Shown: positions 1-12,800 of the stretch, piece after piece | Position numbering within the stretch: the first letter of the stretch is position 1 | How the letters are laid out: the number at the start of each line of letters is the position of its first letter | NCBI GenBank assembly: GCA_032173965.1 | Contig: CM063309.1 | Span: 2,489,564-2,553,563 of the forward strand | Origin: Sitta carolinensis | Lineage: Eukaryota > Chordata > Aves > Passeriformes > Sittidae | DNA length: 64,000 nt | Direction of reading: 5' to 3' | Program-made: the position numbers and the translations under genes | The notes under the pieces: model-generated | What the model was told of the DNA's origin: nothing | Databases searched by the model: none | Seen by the model: the letters and a program-made list of their open reading frames with translations, nothing else

Positions 1-3000
1 TGTTTTTTTGACAGAGGAATGCTGCGAAGTCCCTCCTGGATTTTTTTACACAGTGGCCGGGCTGAGTCGAAGCTCGGAGGAGGCAGAGCTCCTACGTGCC
101 AGGAAGTGAAAGCAGAATTAATTAAGATTGGGAATGATCTTAATTTGTTCTGGCTAAATCCCTTTAGCAGCAGTAAACCCCAAGCACCTGAAGCAGAGCT
201 CTGGGTCAGGGCATGGCCACAGCTCTCCTGAGGTGGCTGTGACAAATTTATGGGGGTTTGTGTGAGTGGCAGAGCCTTCCCAGTTTAACTGGGCGTGTTG
301 GCACTGGGAAATGCCCACCTCTCACTGGCCTGGCTCCTCGCTGAGCTGGGATCATCCCAGGACAGCCACAGGAGCCCAAATCCTGCTCTCACCCCGAGTC
401 CACCCCGGGACAGCTCCAGCTGATTTTCCCATGGGGTAGCAGAAAGCTCAAAGAATCCCTTTTGGCTTTTTCCTCTGTCCCCGAGTGGGTGGGGACGGAG
501 CGGGGCTGTTTTATCCTCCTCAGCCACGCCTGGTCCCCATCACCCTCGCGGGGCTCCCTCCCTGCCCTGCTCCGGAGCTTTCTGACAGTCCCAGGGCTTT
601 GGGGTGATGTCCTGCCCCTGTCCAAACCCCTCTGGGTGGGGTTTGGCCCTGCCTGGGGTCCCCGAGGGAGGAGGAAGGGATCAGGCAGTTCTGCTGTGCT
701 CTCCCTTCTGGGTTTGGGGCTGTGGGGATGGGGGAGGCAGAGGAGCAGCAGCTCTGTCACCAGCTTCCAAGTGATGCTGGAGGAGCTGCTGCAATAAAAT
801 CCCACTTTAGCTTAGGGTGGAAGCTTTTCCCACGTTTTTAAAATCCCAGCAAGATTTATTTTTATTTTTAAGATCCCAGTAAGTGAGGGGGGCAGTGTCC
901 TTGCAGTTTATCCTATTCCACGTCGCCATTTGCAGAGGGGAGGGGGTCTGGCGCTCTTCTCCAGACCAAGAGGGTTGGAATAGGAGCAGGAGAAGGGCTG
1001 GAATTGTGGCTGGACGCCGATTTCACCGTGGCTTCCCCCGAGAGACCTCGGCGTTTCCACCTGCTGCTGCTGCCCGCTGCCAGCACCTGCCCGAGCCCAC
1101 GCAAAACCTCCCTGTTATTTTGTCTAAAAACAAAATATCCCCCAGAGGGGGCGTGGGGGAAGGGATACCCGCTCTGGCTTAATTGCACTTAACGAGCCTG
1201 ATGGGGCCGGCTGCCAGCCAGGGCTTTGCCAAGGCTGGGATTTGCCCGTGAGAACCGCAAGGGTGCGGCGGCGGCCGCGCCCGGGAGCGCGGATCCGAGA
1301 GCTCCGGGGGCCGCTCCTGCCACGGCCTCGGTGGGCACCGGGACCCCGAGCAGCTCCGGGGGTCGTGGGGCTGCTCCTGCCACGGCCTCGGTGGGCACCG
1401 GGACCCCGAGGAGCCGCCAGGACGCGATGCCATCCGTGGGTGAGTGTCCCTGCGGGCACGGGGACAGACGGGTTCCTGTGACCTGGGGCATCTCCCGTGG
1501 TCCGTGGGCTGGGTTCTTTGGGTGCCAAGCGAGGTTGAAGGGCCTGGATGTGCCTGGGATTTTCTGCTGAGCTGACACCAGCTCTGAGCCTGGTGGTTCT
1601 CAGGGCTCCATCCCTGGCCTGAGCACTGATTTCTTGGTGTCCAAGTCATTGCTGCTGCTCTGGGCTCACCGTGAGTTTCTCTGCTGATTCTTTTTCCTTT
1701 CCCCCCATTTCCGAGCTGCTCAGCAACAGCAGCAGCTCCTCTTTTGGGTTAACCCCCCCGGGCAGTGTTGCTCCATGCCAGTGGAGCACTCACACACCCA
1801 GCTGCACCCTCAGTCTCTGCCTTCTCAGCCTCCTCCAAGGCTTCTCCCGGCTCTTTGGTGCTCCCGCAATTTCCTCACACCACAAATCCTGCCTGGTGCC
1901 TTTCCTGTGGCTTCTCCATCCCGGATGGAATTCCCCGGCTCCAGCACCGTGGGGCTCTTCCCTGCATCTCCCCGCAGCTGCCTGCAAGCCCCAGGTTTGT
2001 GCCAGGCTGGCTGTCCCTGCTGTCCCCAGGGCGTGGCTCCTCGGATCCAGGCAGGTTTCATCCTCCTCTGCACCGAGGATTTGCCCCCTGCCCCTTTCCC
2101 AGCTCCCAGCCTGAGCTGCCCCAGCTCCTTCCCGAGCGCCCGGGGAGGGGAGGCAGCGCCCGCCGGGCCCGTGGGGAAGGGCACCCGGAGGGTGTTTGTG
2201 CAGGAAACTGAAAATGTTGTGGCTTCCTCCCTGGGACAGAAATAACTCTCACCCTGGGCCCCAGGTCTGCCCTGGGGAGCTCCTCGGTGGCTCCTCTCAG
2301 ACACCCGAGGGGCAGCGCGGGGCAGGTTTGGGGTGATGCTTGAGCAGTCCAAGGGCTGTGGATTGAGTTTGTGCCTCTTTCTCTTTGGAGCTGAGGCCGC
2401 CCGTGCTTCTCCCAGCTCCTTCTGCTTGTGCTGGACCTCGGGGTTTTTTCTTAAATTATCTTTTCTGCCCTCCAACCCAGCCCTGGCCCTCGACCAGCCT
2501 TTGCCAAGGGGATTTCCTTCCCTGCGGCTCGCAGGGAGGCTCTAATTAACGGGCAGCTCGTCTTGAGTAGCCAACTTGCCGGGAGTGGGTGTTGAGTGCT
2601 TCCAGCTTGTTTTGTCTCAGCGCTTCCAGATCGAGCACGGAGCCTCTCCGGGCAGCGCTGAGCCTTCCCCGGGGGGCTGTGCCTCAAGCCGGGCTCTCGC
2701 ACGCAGCAATTAAAAGAATCAATCGGTGCCGGAGCAGCTGCCGGTGGATGCCCCGGGGAAGGCTGAGGGCAGCGGGGCGGGAGGAGCCGCCGAGCCCTCC
2801 GTGCAAACCGGTTGGGAGCGTTGGGAAACTGAGCAGAGAGGTTCTGCAATCGTTTGATCTCTCCGCTGCTCCCCTCGGCGCGGCGGCCGCATCCTCCCGG
2901 TGCCGACGGGACCGGAGCTGCTGCGGGCAGAGCCCCGCGGCCCCCGGCGCTCCCACGGCTCCCGGCAGCGCTCGGCCTCCGCTGGCACCGCGGAACGGAG

Positions 3001-3070
3001 AGCAGGAGGCGATGGAGAGCCTTGGGCTGGCTGGTGCCAGGAGCCTGGAGAGGAGGAGAGGCTGCTGGAG

Positions 3071-3420
3071 GGCACAGGGAGCTCCAGCTCGGCAGAGCCC
3101 CGGGATTTGCCTGTTTGGAGGGCACAGGGGAGCTCCAGCTCGGCAGAGCCCCGGGATTTGCCTGTTTGGAGGGCACAGGGGAGCTCCAGCTCGGGCAGAG
3201 CCCCGGGATTTGCCCGTTTGGAGGGCACAGGGGAGCTCCAGCTCGGGCAGAGCCCGGGATTTGCCTGTTTGGAGGGCACAGGGGAGCTCCGGCTCGGGCA
3301 GAGCTGCAGGATTTGCCTGTTTGGAGGGCACAGGGGAGCTCCAGCTGGGTCGGAGCTCCGGATTTGCCTGTTTAGAGGACACCAGGGGAGCTCCAGCTCG
3401 GTCGGAAGCCCGGGATGTGC
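3071..3420. repeat. Minisatellite, about 51-bp unit, 7 copies
   Basis: Each unit begins GGCACAGGGGAGCTCCAG and ends GATTTGCCTGTTTGGA; copies differ at a few bases. It lies in the CpG-rich upstream region of HDAC7 and creates long but meaningless open frames. Confidence 0.92.
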
Positions 3421-5349
3421 CCGCCTGGAGGTGCTGCCCTGGTCCCGATCCATCCCTCCCTGAGCTTTTCACCTTTTCCCACCCACGAAGCCTCAAGGAG
3501 GAGCAGGGCGGTGCGGAGGAGCAGCAGCTCCTCGTGGGGTGTTTGCTGCAGGAAAAGGCCCCGCGGGAGGATCAGGAGGGGCGGATTTGGGGTCAGGGCG
3601 ATGTTTGGGGCTCCTCAGGGAGCAGGGATGAACCGGCAGATCCCTGCCGGGCTGGGCCCGCCGGTGAAGGGATGCGCTCCGGGGGATGTTCCTCTTCTGG
3701 GAAGGGAGGACTTTTCCCAAATCTTATGAGTTTCTGTGATTTGAGGCGCTGCCTTGGCTGTCCCTCAGCAGCGCCCCGCGGTCGCGGCGTTCCCGGTGTT
3801 CCTCAGGAAGCCGCGGTCGTTGCGAGGTTTCCTGGGGATGCCTCTCCCTCCTCCGCACAGCCATTCCCGCGGGGGCTCTTCGGGATGGGCTCGGTGACCC
3901 GTGGGGGTGGCAGGGGGCAGGAAATCGCTGCCAGAGGTTTCCAGCCGTGCCAGGGCTGTGGTGGGGTTGGAGCCGCTTCGCTGTCCCCCCGCTCCCATGG
4001 CTCTGCTGCGGCTGCAGGAGATGAGCCCTTGGATCCCCCCTCGTCCCTGGCGCTGCCCACGCTCAAACCACATTTTGTGGCACCCATGAGGCAGCTCCAG
4101 CATCCCGAATTTCCTGTGGTTTAGTACCTGGGTGTCCCTGAGATCTCAAATTTAGGCCCAGAAGTTTTGCCGTGGGGTTTTGCCTCGGCACGTTCACGGT
4201 TGGGTGCTCTGAAGGCTTTCAAAGCTCATCCCTCATCCAGGGAGCTCCTCTGGGAGCAGGAAGGGACAGGAAGGAAGTGGTTTGGTGTTTTGGGCAGTGC
4301 CTGAGGTGAAGTTCGTGTCCACTGTTCAGGTTTGGGGTCACCTTGGAGTCCTCTGGACCACCCTTGCCCTGGAGGCAAAACACTTCCAGGGCCAATTTCA
4401 GCGGGGATTTGAGAGTCTGTGGGAAACCTGCCTTGAAACAGAGCCCTGGGTCACCTCCAGGAGTGTCAGATTTAGCCCTGCAGAGCTCCCTGTGGGTCGG
4501 AGAACAGCGTGGTCCCCTCAGATGGGCCCGGATTTGGGCTGGAACAAATTAAACCCAGCACCCACACCCAGGCCCAAAGGTGTTTCCACCCTGTCCCTGG
4601 ACTCTGGGCTGGCCCTGAAGTTTTTTTTGGGTCCCAGAGCCATGAGTTTTAAAACGAAATGCGCACATTTGTGGGGAGAAAATTCCAGGGAGGGCTATTA
4701 AATGTCTGACTTAAAGGTCACAAGCTGCAAATAAGCAGGGAGAGCAATCAGGGGAAGCATCTCACCCTGATCTGCCTCCCCAGGCCTGATGTGGAGCTTG
4801 TTTCAAGGCTCCAGCAGGGAATATTCCCATTTTTGTGCTTGGAATGCCTCAATAACTGCTCTGCTCACAGGTGCACGGTGTGCTTGGGTGTGTGGCTGAA
4901 TCCTGGTTCCTGCCTTTGGTTGTGGGAAGGGTTTCGTGCTGCTCTGGTGACTTTGCCAAACTTTAATCATCATCTGTCTCAATTTTTAATTTTTTTTTTC
5001 CTGGAAACTTTCTGCAGAAGGAAGTTTGCAAGAATCAGAGCAGAAAAATTTGGGTTTTCCCTTGGTGGAAAACCTCTCGAGGGGCTTTTCTTGGAGCAGC
5101 ATCAGCCTCGTCTCATTTTGGAGCAGGAATTTGGTGTCTGGTGGGGAGGGGAGGGATCCACCCACATCTGGCCGAGGCGTAAAGCCCCTGAAACTCGCAG
5201 CCCATGAGCTCCAGAAGGAGTTATCAGAACTTGGCACCCGGCTGCTCCAAACATTACATCTTCCCTGAGCATCATCTGCTTTCTTATGGCTCCTGCGGGA
5301 CGTGGCCGGCGCTGCCTCCGTGCGGGGACAGCTGAGGGCGTGCAGGGCT

Positions 5350-5825
5350 TTCCTGGGAGCTGCATCCCCTGGAGCTGCTTCCCCTGGAGTTTTTTCCCTG
5401 GTGCTTTTTTCCCTGGAACTGCTTTCCCTGGAGCTGCTCTCCCTGGTTTTTCCCTGGAGCTCTCATTCTGGCTTCTTCCCCTGGAGCTTTTCTCTGAGCT
5501 TCTCCCTGGAGTCCTCCGCTTTTTCCCCTGGAGCTGCTTCTCCTGGAGCTTTTTTTCCTGGAGCTGCTTCCCTTGGAGCTGCTTCCCCTGAAGCTCCCAT
5601 CCCTGGGGCTTATTCCCCTGGAGCTTTTTTCTCTGGAGCTTTTTTCTCTGGAGCTTCTTCCCCTGAAGCTCTCATCCCTGGGCTTTCTTCCCCTGGAGCG
5701 TTTTTCCCTGGAGCTCCCATCCCTGGAACTGCTTTCCCTGGAGCTCCCATCCCTGGAGCTCCTATCCCTTGAACCTTTTCTCCCTGGAGCTCCCATCCCT
5801 GGAGCTGCCACCCCCAGAGCTCCAT
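5350..5825. repeat. Low-complexity array of CCCTGGAGCT units
   Basis: Imperfect 12-18 base units, mostly TTCCCTGGAGCTGC, CATCCCTGGAGCTCC and CTTCCCCTGGAGCT, repeated about 30 times. Confidence 0.9.
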
Positions 5826-6039
5826 GCTGAGGAGAGGAAGGAGGAAAATGCCCAAACCGCTGGGATTTTGTGGGATCCTGCCAGGAAACCCCTCGGGGAC
5901 ACACGAGCAGATGGAGGTAGGGGATGAAGGGGGGTGTGGGCGCCGGTGGGGGTGTCTCCCCAAAAGCTGGGGCTGGGCAGACTCGGGGTGGGTTTGGTGA
6001 TTTTTCTCTCGTCGTTCCGGGGAGCAGCGTTTGGTCCCT

Positions 6040-6062
6040 AATTAACCCTAATTAACGCCAGC
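6040..6062. promoter_or_regulatory. Tandem CTAATTAAC elements upstream of HDAC7
   Basis: CCTAATTAAC occurs twice with no gap in an AT-richer unique stretch (about 6000-6330). It is the type of paired homeodomain site seen in enhancers; function is inferred only. Confidence 0.3.
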
Positions 6063-6410
6063 ACCCCGGGGCCTGGCGGGGTTAAACGAGGTACCCCAGC
6101 TCCGGGATTTCCTATTTCTCGAGTTCTCCCTTTGTGATCTTTGCGTTCTTTCAACATCGTCCTTTTGGTGTGGTTTCTTATTTAAGTGTTTTTAATTTGA
6201 GCAAACTCCCTCCAGCTCCTTCCCGCTCTGGAGAAGACCTTTTCCCTTTTATTAGGGAGGAATGTTTTTAATCACCCGCATTCCTCAACCCGCCCGAACT
6301 CTGAACCTTCCACAGCAAATCAGCTGAGGATGGGAAAGGCTTTTCTGAAAGAGAGGGTTTATTGAAAAAAAACCAAAAAACAGCCTGGCTTTAACTGCTG
6401 CTCCACCTCA

Positions 6411-6690
6411 AAGCATGGGAACAGGGATAGACAGGGATAAATGCAGGGATGCAGGCAGGGATGAATGCAGAGATAAATGCAAGGATGCAGACAGGGATAA
6501 ATGCAGGGATAAATTCAGGGATAAATGCAAGGATGCAGGCAGGGATAAATGCAAGGATGCAGTCAGGGATAAATGCAGGGATAGACAGGGATGCAGGCAG
6601 GGATAAATGCAGGGATAGACAGGGATGCAGGCAGGGATAAATGCAGAGATGCAGGCAGGATAAATGCAGGGATAAATGCAGGGATGCACA
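6411..6690. repeat. Minisatellite of GGGATAAATGCA units
   Basis: Alternating 12-base words GGGATAAATGCA and GGGATGCAGGCA with occasional GGGATAGACA, about 23 words. Confidence 0.92.
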
Positions 6691-7237
6691 GAACAGCAGG
6701 GCTGGGATGCCACTGCTTTGCTCCTCTTCCTGCCCTGCTTTGTTTGCCTCTTGCTTTATTTCCCCCTTATACAAGCCCAGCTCTGCTGACGGCTGATTTG
6801 CCTCTTTGAAAACAATCAGGAAATGCCAAAGCAAAGATTTCTGTGCCGGGTTTTTTTTTCCCTTTTCCGGGATGGCTGGCTGGGAGCAGTGTGATCGGTG
6901 GTGTCCCGAGTGACTCTGCCACCCCCAGCCTGGGCAGCTCGCTGCCACCAGGTTTCAAAAACAGCTCCTCAGGAGTCTGTGAGTGCCCAGTGGGGCTCCC
7001 CAGCCTGCCCCGGGCTGTCCCCAGCTCGTGGCTGAGCCCGTGGCCCCTCGGCCGCGTGCCCTGCTCCGTTCCGTGCCGGCAGCCTGGAAAATGCCGGTAA
7101 CCGTGCCGGGGCTGCAGCACAGAGCCCTCATTCATGTGCCGGGGAGACTCCGTGGCACAACCGCCCCTCCCCATGGAGGATCCACGGGCTGCATCGGCAG
7201 GGGTGATTTGAGCCATGGGCTCCTGGCCCCGGGGGGA

Positions 7238-7520
7238 TCCCGGTCCTAAACTGTGATCCTGGTCCCAGATTGTGATCACGGTCCTAAACTGTGATCCTGG
7301 ACTGTGCATCCCAGTCCCAAATTGTGATCCCGGTCCCAGACTGTGATTCCGGACTGTGCATCCCGGTCCCAGACTGTGATCCCAGTCCCAATCTGTGCAT
7401 CCCAGTCCCGAACTCTGCATCCCTGTTCCAAACTCTGCGTCCTGGTCCTAAGCTGTGCATCCCAAACTGTGATCCCAATCCCAAACTGTGATCCCGGTCC
7501 CACCCCGTGCATCCCAGTCC
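7238..7520. repeat. Minisatellite, about 20-bp unit
   Basis: Units of the form GATCCCGGTCCCAGACTGT and GCATCCCAGTCCCAAACT repeated about 14 times. Confidence 0.88.
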
Positions 7521-8477
7521 CAGCCACGAGTCCTGGTGTCTTCCGAGGGTCTCTGGGCACCACCGGGAGCCGGGCTGGGTTGGGGACAGGGACAAACCCC
7601 CCAGGAGCCGCGGTGGGATTTTACTTTCGGCTTTTTTGGGGCGGGGGGAAGGGGAGGAGCCGCCGGCCCCTGGCTCCTCGGGAGGGGGTTGTTTACTGTA
7701 ATTCCTGGCCCGGGGCCCGGCAGCAAACCCCAAATGAATTCAAGCTGCAGAGAGAGGTCCCAAACATCTCCCGGGGCAGAAGGGGCTTTGGAAGGGGGGT
7801 CTGGAGCTGAGGGTGGTGGAGGTGTCACCTGCGGGGGGGGGTGGGGGGGTCCCCGCATGGGGACAGCGGCTCCTGCCCAGAGCCCGGGTTTCCCTCCCAG
7901 CCCCAGTGCCACCAGCCCTCGTCCCGCACCGCCCTGGCACCCGGCGTGGGCCGTTTTGTGTTTCCAAGCTCTGGAAAACCGCCCTGAAGTTTTGGTGGCC
8001 TCAGCCTGGCCCGGAGCAGCGGGGCTGGGACGCCGCTGTCACCCCGGGGCACGTCAGGCCAGGCTCTGCTCCCTGGGTGCCTTTTCTCATCCCAAGCTCT
8101 CTGAAAATCCGCTCAGACACCCCCCGAGCGGGCTGGGCAGAGCTGGGGGGCTGCGGCAGGAGCGGGGTCCACGCAGCTTCTCCTTCCCTTGGCTCCAGAG
8201 CCTCTTGGCCCTGGGGATGCTCGACAGCTTTTTCCTGGCTCCAGGCGAGTGGTGAGGAGTTGTTTTTCTGGCTGCTGCCCGGCCTCTCTCTCCCCCAGCA
8301 CCCCCCAGCCCTCCCTCGCTCCCTGCCCCGCTTCCGCCGCCTCGCAGTTTGTTTTTATAGAGCCTGAAACAAATGATGCAGAGAGAGATTCCCAGAGCCC
8401 CCGCCAGCGCTTCCCCCTCCCTCTGCGGCCCTGCTGCCTCCCGGGGGTGTCTGGAGCAGCCCCTCCTTCACCTGGGC

Positions 8478-8722
8478 TACCCCAAACCCTTCCCACCCCT
8501 TTTTGTCCCCCCCAAAACTCTTCCCGCCCCTTTTTCCCCCTCCAAACCCTTCCCATCCCTTTTTCCCCCTCCAAACCCTTCCCACCCCTTTTTGCCCCCC
8601 ACCAAAACCCTTCCCACCCCTTTTTCCCCCAAAAAAAACTCTCCCACCCCTTTTTGCCTCCCCCCACAACCCTTCCCACCCCTTTTTTCCCCTCCCAAAC
8701 CCTTCCCACCCCTTTTTTCTCA
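8478..8722. repeat. Minisatellite, about 28-bp unit, 8-9 copies
   Basis: Units built on AACCCTTCCCACCCCTTTTT followed by a variable C/A run. Strong strand asymmetry: pyrimidines on the plus strand. Confidence 0.92.
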
Positions 8723-9294
8723 GGAAGGGGCAGCAGCCTCAGGTCGTGCTGGGCCACCCTGGGGAGCTCATCCCAAACCTCCGAGCTTCCCGTGGGCATT
8801 TTTAGGGATCAGAAAAAGGCTGGGACAACTCTTAGGATGCCACCAGCTTGGTGGGCTGGTCTTGCCCCCTCGTCCCCCCCACCCCAGTGCCATGGGAGCG
8901 ATGATCCCAAACGCCACCCCCGGCAGCGTCCCCAGCTCCTGCCCCTGGTCCGGTGGCTTTTGTCTGGAGGCGACGCGGGGCCGGCCGGGTTCCCGCAGAC
9001 CCGGGGCGGGATTTGGCCCGGCTGGAGCTGTCAGCAGTGCCCGATTGCCCGGCCGGGATGCGCTGGTTACAGCCTGTCCTTGTCCCGCTGCCAGCAGCCC
9101 CGGCTGCCACCGCCTCTGCCAGCCCCGCGCCCGCCGGGACCCTGCTCCTCCTCACGGGCAGGGGACAGGCGGGGACAGGCAGGGGCTTGTCACGGCCAGA
9201 GGTCGAGGGTGTTTCTGTAAATTCCGCAGAGCTTTGGGGGCTGGTGGGGAAAATCCTCTGAGGCAGGGGATGCTGCACGGGCAGTGAAAATGGG

Positions 9295-9535
9295 GTGGCT
9301 TTGGGTGTGATTTCAGGTGTGTAACTGAGGCTGTTTTGGGGGTGTAATGGACAATTTCAGGTGTGTATTTCAGGTGTGTAACCGGCACTGTTTTGGCATG
9401 TAACTGGCACTGTTTTGTGGTGTGTAATGGACAATTTCAGGTGTGTAACTGGCACTGTTTTGGGCACGTAACTGGCACTGTTTTGGGTGTGTGATGGACA
9501 ATTTCAGGTGTGTAACCAGCACAGTTTTGGTGTCC
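9295..9535. repeat. Minisatellite of GGTGTGTAACTGGCACTG units
   Basis: About nine copies of a 24-29 base unit alternating GTGTAACTGGCACTGTTTTG with GTGTAATGGACAATTTCAG, just upstream of the first recognised HDAC7 exon. Confidence 0.9.
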
Positions 9536-9866
9536 CCAGGGGGCTGGGGTTTCACCCCTCAGGGAGGCTGTGCAGGGAACACCATCACTCCAGAGCCCTT
9601 CCCCACCACGGTGCCAAGGAGAGGCTCCTGCAGCCCTCCCGGAGCCTTCCAGACGAGCAACAGTCACCAGAATCTCCTTCCCCATCTGATGGGGGAGGCT
9701 CTGCAGGCAGGGATTTGCCCCGTGGCAAATCCCCCTCGGTGGCAGCGCAGCTCCCAGACCCTCCCCGCTGCTGTCTCTGCCACCCCGTGTCTGAGCCGTG
9801 TCCCCTTGTGTCCCCACAGCTGCTGTGACCCCGTGCACCTCCCCGCGGGTGCCCCAGGCCGTCCCC

Positions 9867-12800
9867 ATGGACCTGCGGATCGGGCAGCGCGTGGTCAAGC
9901 CCCAGGACACGGCGCTGCTGGCCCTGAAGCAGCAGCAGCTGCAGCACCAGCTCTTCCTGGCCAGCCTGCACCAGCAGCAAGTGGAGCAGCTCGCCCACCA
10001 GCACGTCAGGGTACGCAGGGGGGACCCACACCCCACTTTTGGCAGGTTTGGGGCAGGATTGGGTGCTTTGGAGGGTGAATTTCACCCCTCAGAGAGCACA
10101 GCGGTGCCAGAAGCAGGGCTGGCTTTGAGTTCCCCTCCCTGGGCAGCGATTCAGAGGAAAAAGGCTGGAAATCCCAAAGCCAAAATAACATTCCCAGGTG
10201 AATTCCTGCTTTTCCCTGAGCTGGAACATCTGGAGGGGTTTCCAGCCAGCTCAGGGACCTCTGTGACGCAAGGAGGCTGCTTAGGGAGGCAGGTGGGGGG
10301 GTGGGGCTGAATTCCAGCCCAAATCCCGGCGCTGCCAAGGCCACGGGAGCCTCCCGGGGATCCCTGCGGGCCGGGAGCTGCCCCTCCCTCCCCGGCCACC
10401 CCGAGGGCACTTGGTTTTACTGGGAAGTGTCACCGAGCTCCGGTGCCACCAGCAGCTCCTGCCCCGTGCAGGAATTCCCTGCCAGATCTCACTGGCACAA
10501 GAATCCAGTGGGATTTATCGGGATTTAGCAGGGATGGCTCCCCCCCTTTTTGTACTCAACAAAGATTTTCATTTTTGGCCGCAACACGGCCCAGCTCCAG
10601 ATGTGTCCAAACACCCTGAGAGGAGGCTGGGAGTGGGGACAGACGGGTTTTGGGGTTTACCATGTCCCTGGGGAGAGAGAGGGACCCTGGAGACCAAAAC
10701 GTGTCCGGTTTGTTGTGATGGAACAACTTCACACATTCCTGTCAGCCAAAGGGATCGATCCAGACGTGCTCCGTGCCCCTGCCCCGGGCTGGGAGGGGTC
10801 AGAGGGCTCGGGCAGGGCTGGGGGTCCCGTGCCCACATCCATGTCCCACAGGTGGCCATGGAGTCCCCACACCGTGAGGCTGAGCCGGGGCAGCAGGAGC
10901 AGGAGCTGCGGCAGATCCTCAACAAGGACAAGAGCAAGAGGAGTAAGGGCTCCCTGTGCCCGGGGTGGGGGGCACAGGGGCTTTGGGGAGGGGGCTCGGG
11001 GGGGGGGGGTCTGCCCTTCCCCAGACCAAGCTCTGCCTGCCCGTGGGTGAAGGGATGGGGGAGCATCAGCAGAGCGGGACTGCAGACCCTGCTGGCGGGT
11101 ACCCCCCACCGTGGACCCTGGGTTTGCAGACCCCCCGGGCTGGGTTTGCAGTTCCCACTCACCCCCCCGCAGACCCCAGTGGGACCCCCCAGGCTGGGTT
11201 TGCAGACCCCCCGGGCTGGGTTTTCAGTTCCCACTCACCCCCCCAGACCCCGGTGGGACCCCCAGGCTGGGTTTTTAGACCCCCGGGCTGGGGTTGCAGC
11301 CCCCGCCCACCCGCGGTCTCCCGGCGCCCTCTGGTGCCGGCGCTGGAGGACCTGCGGGAGCTCACTCCCAATTTTAGGATGCGTGGGACTTAATGATTAA
11401 TTAATTCATTAATTACCTTGTGCTCGAAGGTGCCGAGTGCCGGCACAGACCCGTCCCTGCTGTAACCATTCCTGCTGGGGCAGACAGATCAGAACTGGGA
11501 TGGGACGGGGCCCAGCCGGGTGGGGTCTCCAGCCCTCCTGGCAGCCCTGGGGTCGGGATGGTGCCCGTGGGGACCCTCCAGGGCGGCTCTGAGCCCCGTG
11601 GGGTCACCACGGTCACTGTTGTCACCATGCAGGTGCCGTGGCCAGCACGGTGGTGAAGCAGAAGTTGGCCGAGGTGATCCTGAAGAAGCAGCAGGCGGCT
11701 CTGGAGAGGACCAGCAACCCCCCCACTGCAGCCCTGCCCTACAGGTACCCCCCCATTGGCATCCCCTGCCCCCTGGCAGGACCCCCTGCCCCTGGCAGGA
11801 CCCCCTGCCCAGCACCCACACTGGGGCAGCCGTGCAGGGGCTCTGGTTCCTCCCTGCAGGTCTCTGGAACCCCTGGAGCCCGAGGGTCCCTCCCCTGCCA
11901 TGCTCAGCACGTTCCTGTCCCCCGTGCCCAGCACTTCCCTCGACCCCCCCGAGCATTTTCCGCTGCGGAAAACAGGTATGGCCTTAGGAAAATGTCACTC
12001 AGGGCCTGGGGAAAATGTCCCTATGTCCCTCAGGACATTGGGATTGTCCCCGTGTCCCTCAAAGACTTGGGGGAAATGTCCCCATGTCCCTCAAGGCCTC
12101 AGGAATGTCCTGGTGTCCCTCAGGACATTGGGAATGTCCCCCCCATGTTCCTCAAGGCCTCGGGAATGTCTCCGGACATTGGGATTGTCCCCGTGTCCCT
12201 CAAAGCCTCGGGATTGTCCCTGGACATTGGGATTGTCCCCGTGTCCCTCAGGGCCTCGGGATTGTCCCTGGACATTGGGATTGTCCCCGTGTCCCTCAAA
12301 CCGAGGCCTCTGGATGCTTGTCCCTGGACATTGGGATGTCCCATGTCTCCCCGGATGTCCCCTGAGTAGGCCTCGGGATTGTCCCCGGACATTGGGATTG
12401 TCCCCGTGTCCCTCAAAGCCTCGGGATTGTCCCCGATTGTGCCCCGCTGGAGCTGGGCTGGCCCCGGGGGCCGTGCGGGTGGGGCCAGCCCTGACCCCCT
12501 GTCCCGGCAGCATCCGAGCCCAACCTGAAGGTTCGGTGCAAGCCCAGGAAGTGCCTGGACCGGCGCAAGAACCCCCTGACCCGCAAGGAGAGCGCTCCCC
12601 CCTCGCTGAAGAGGCGCCCGCCCGAGGCCATCGGTGAGGGACGGGGCTGGAGGGGCTTGGGGGGGCCCCGGGGTCGGGCTGGGGCAGCTGCTGCTGCTTC
12701 TGGGGCTCGGGATGGAGCCCCAGGGCTGGCTCTGCCCCAGGGGAGGTGGCTGCTTGGGGTTCACGTGGATTCAGACCCAGGAGGGTGGGGGACAGCGAGG

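Larger units (their letters stand above)
1..9819 (+). other. Upstream region and likely 5' non-coding part of HDAC7
   Basis: No exon with a recognisable protein was found. CpG-rich patches at about 1255-1440, 2650-3010 and 3480-3850 could be promoters or first exons of HDAC7. An AATAAA at 793-798 could belong to a plus-strand gene ending to the left; in human that neighbour is VDR, but no VDR coding sequence is present here. AT-rich unique stretches (110-170, 4640-5050, 6000-6330) look like regulatory DNA. The rest is tandem arrays listed separately. Confidence 0.4.

Noticed and set aside
2589..4124. 511-codon plus-strand open frame
   Set aside because: It crosses the 51-base array and CpG-rich DNA; the translation is low complexity and matches nothing recognised.
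6411..6690. Regular repeats that could suggest a CRISPR array
   Set aside because: Head-to-tail minisatellite without unique spacers, in a vertebrate locus.
1..9800. Possible 3' end of VDR, the human neighbour of HDAC7
   Set aside because: No nuclear-receptor coding sequence found on either strand; only an isolated AATAAA at 793, insufficient to call a gene.
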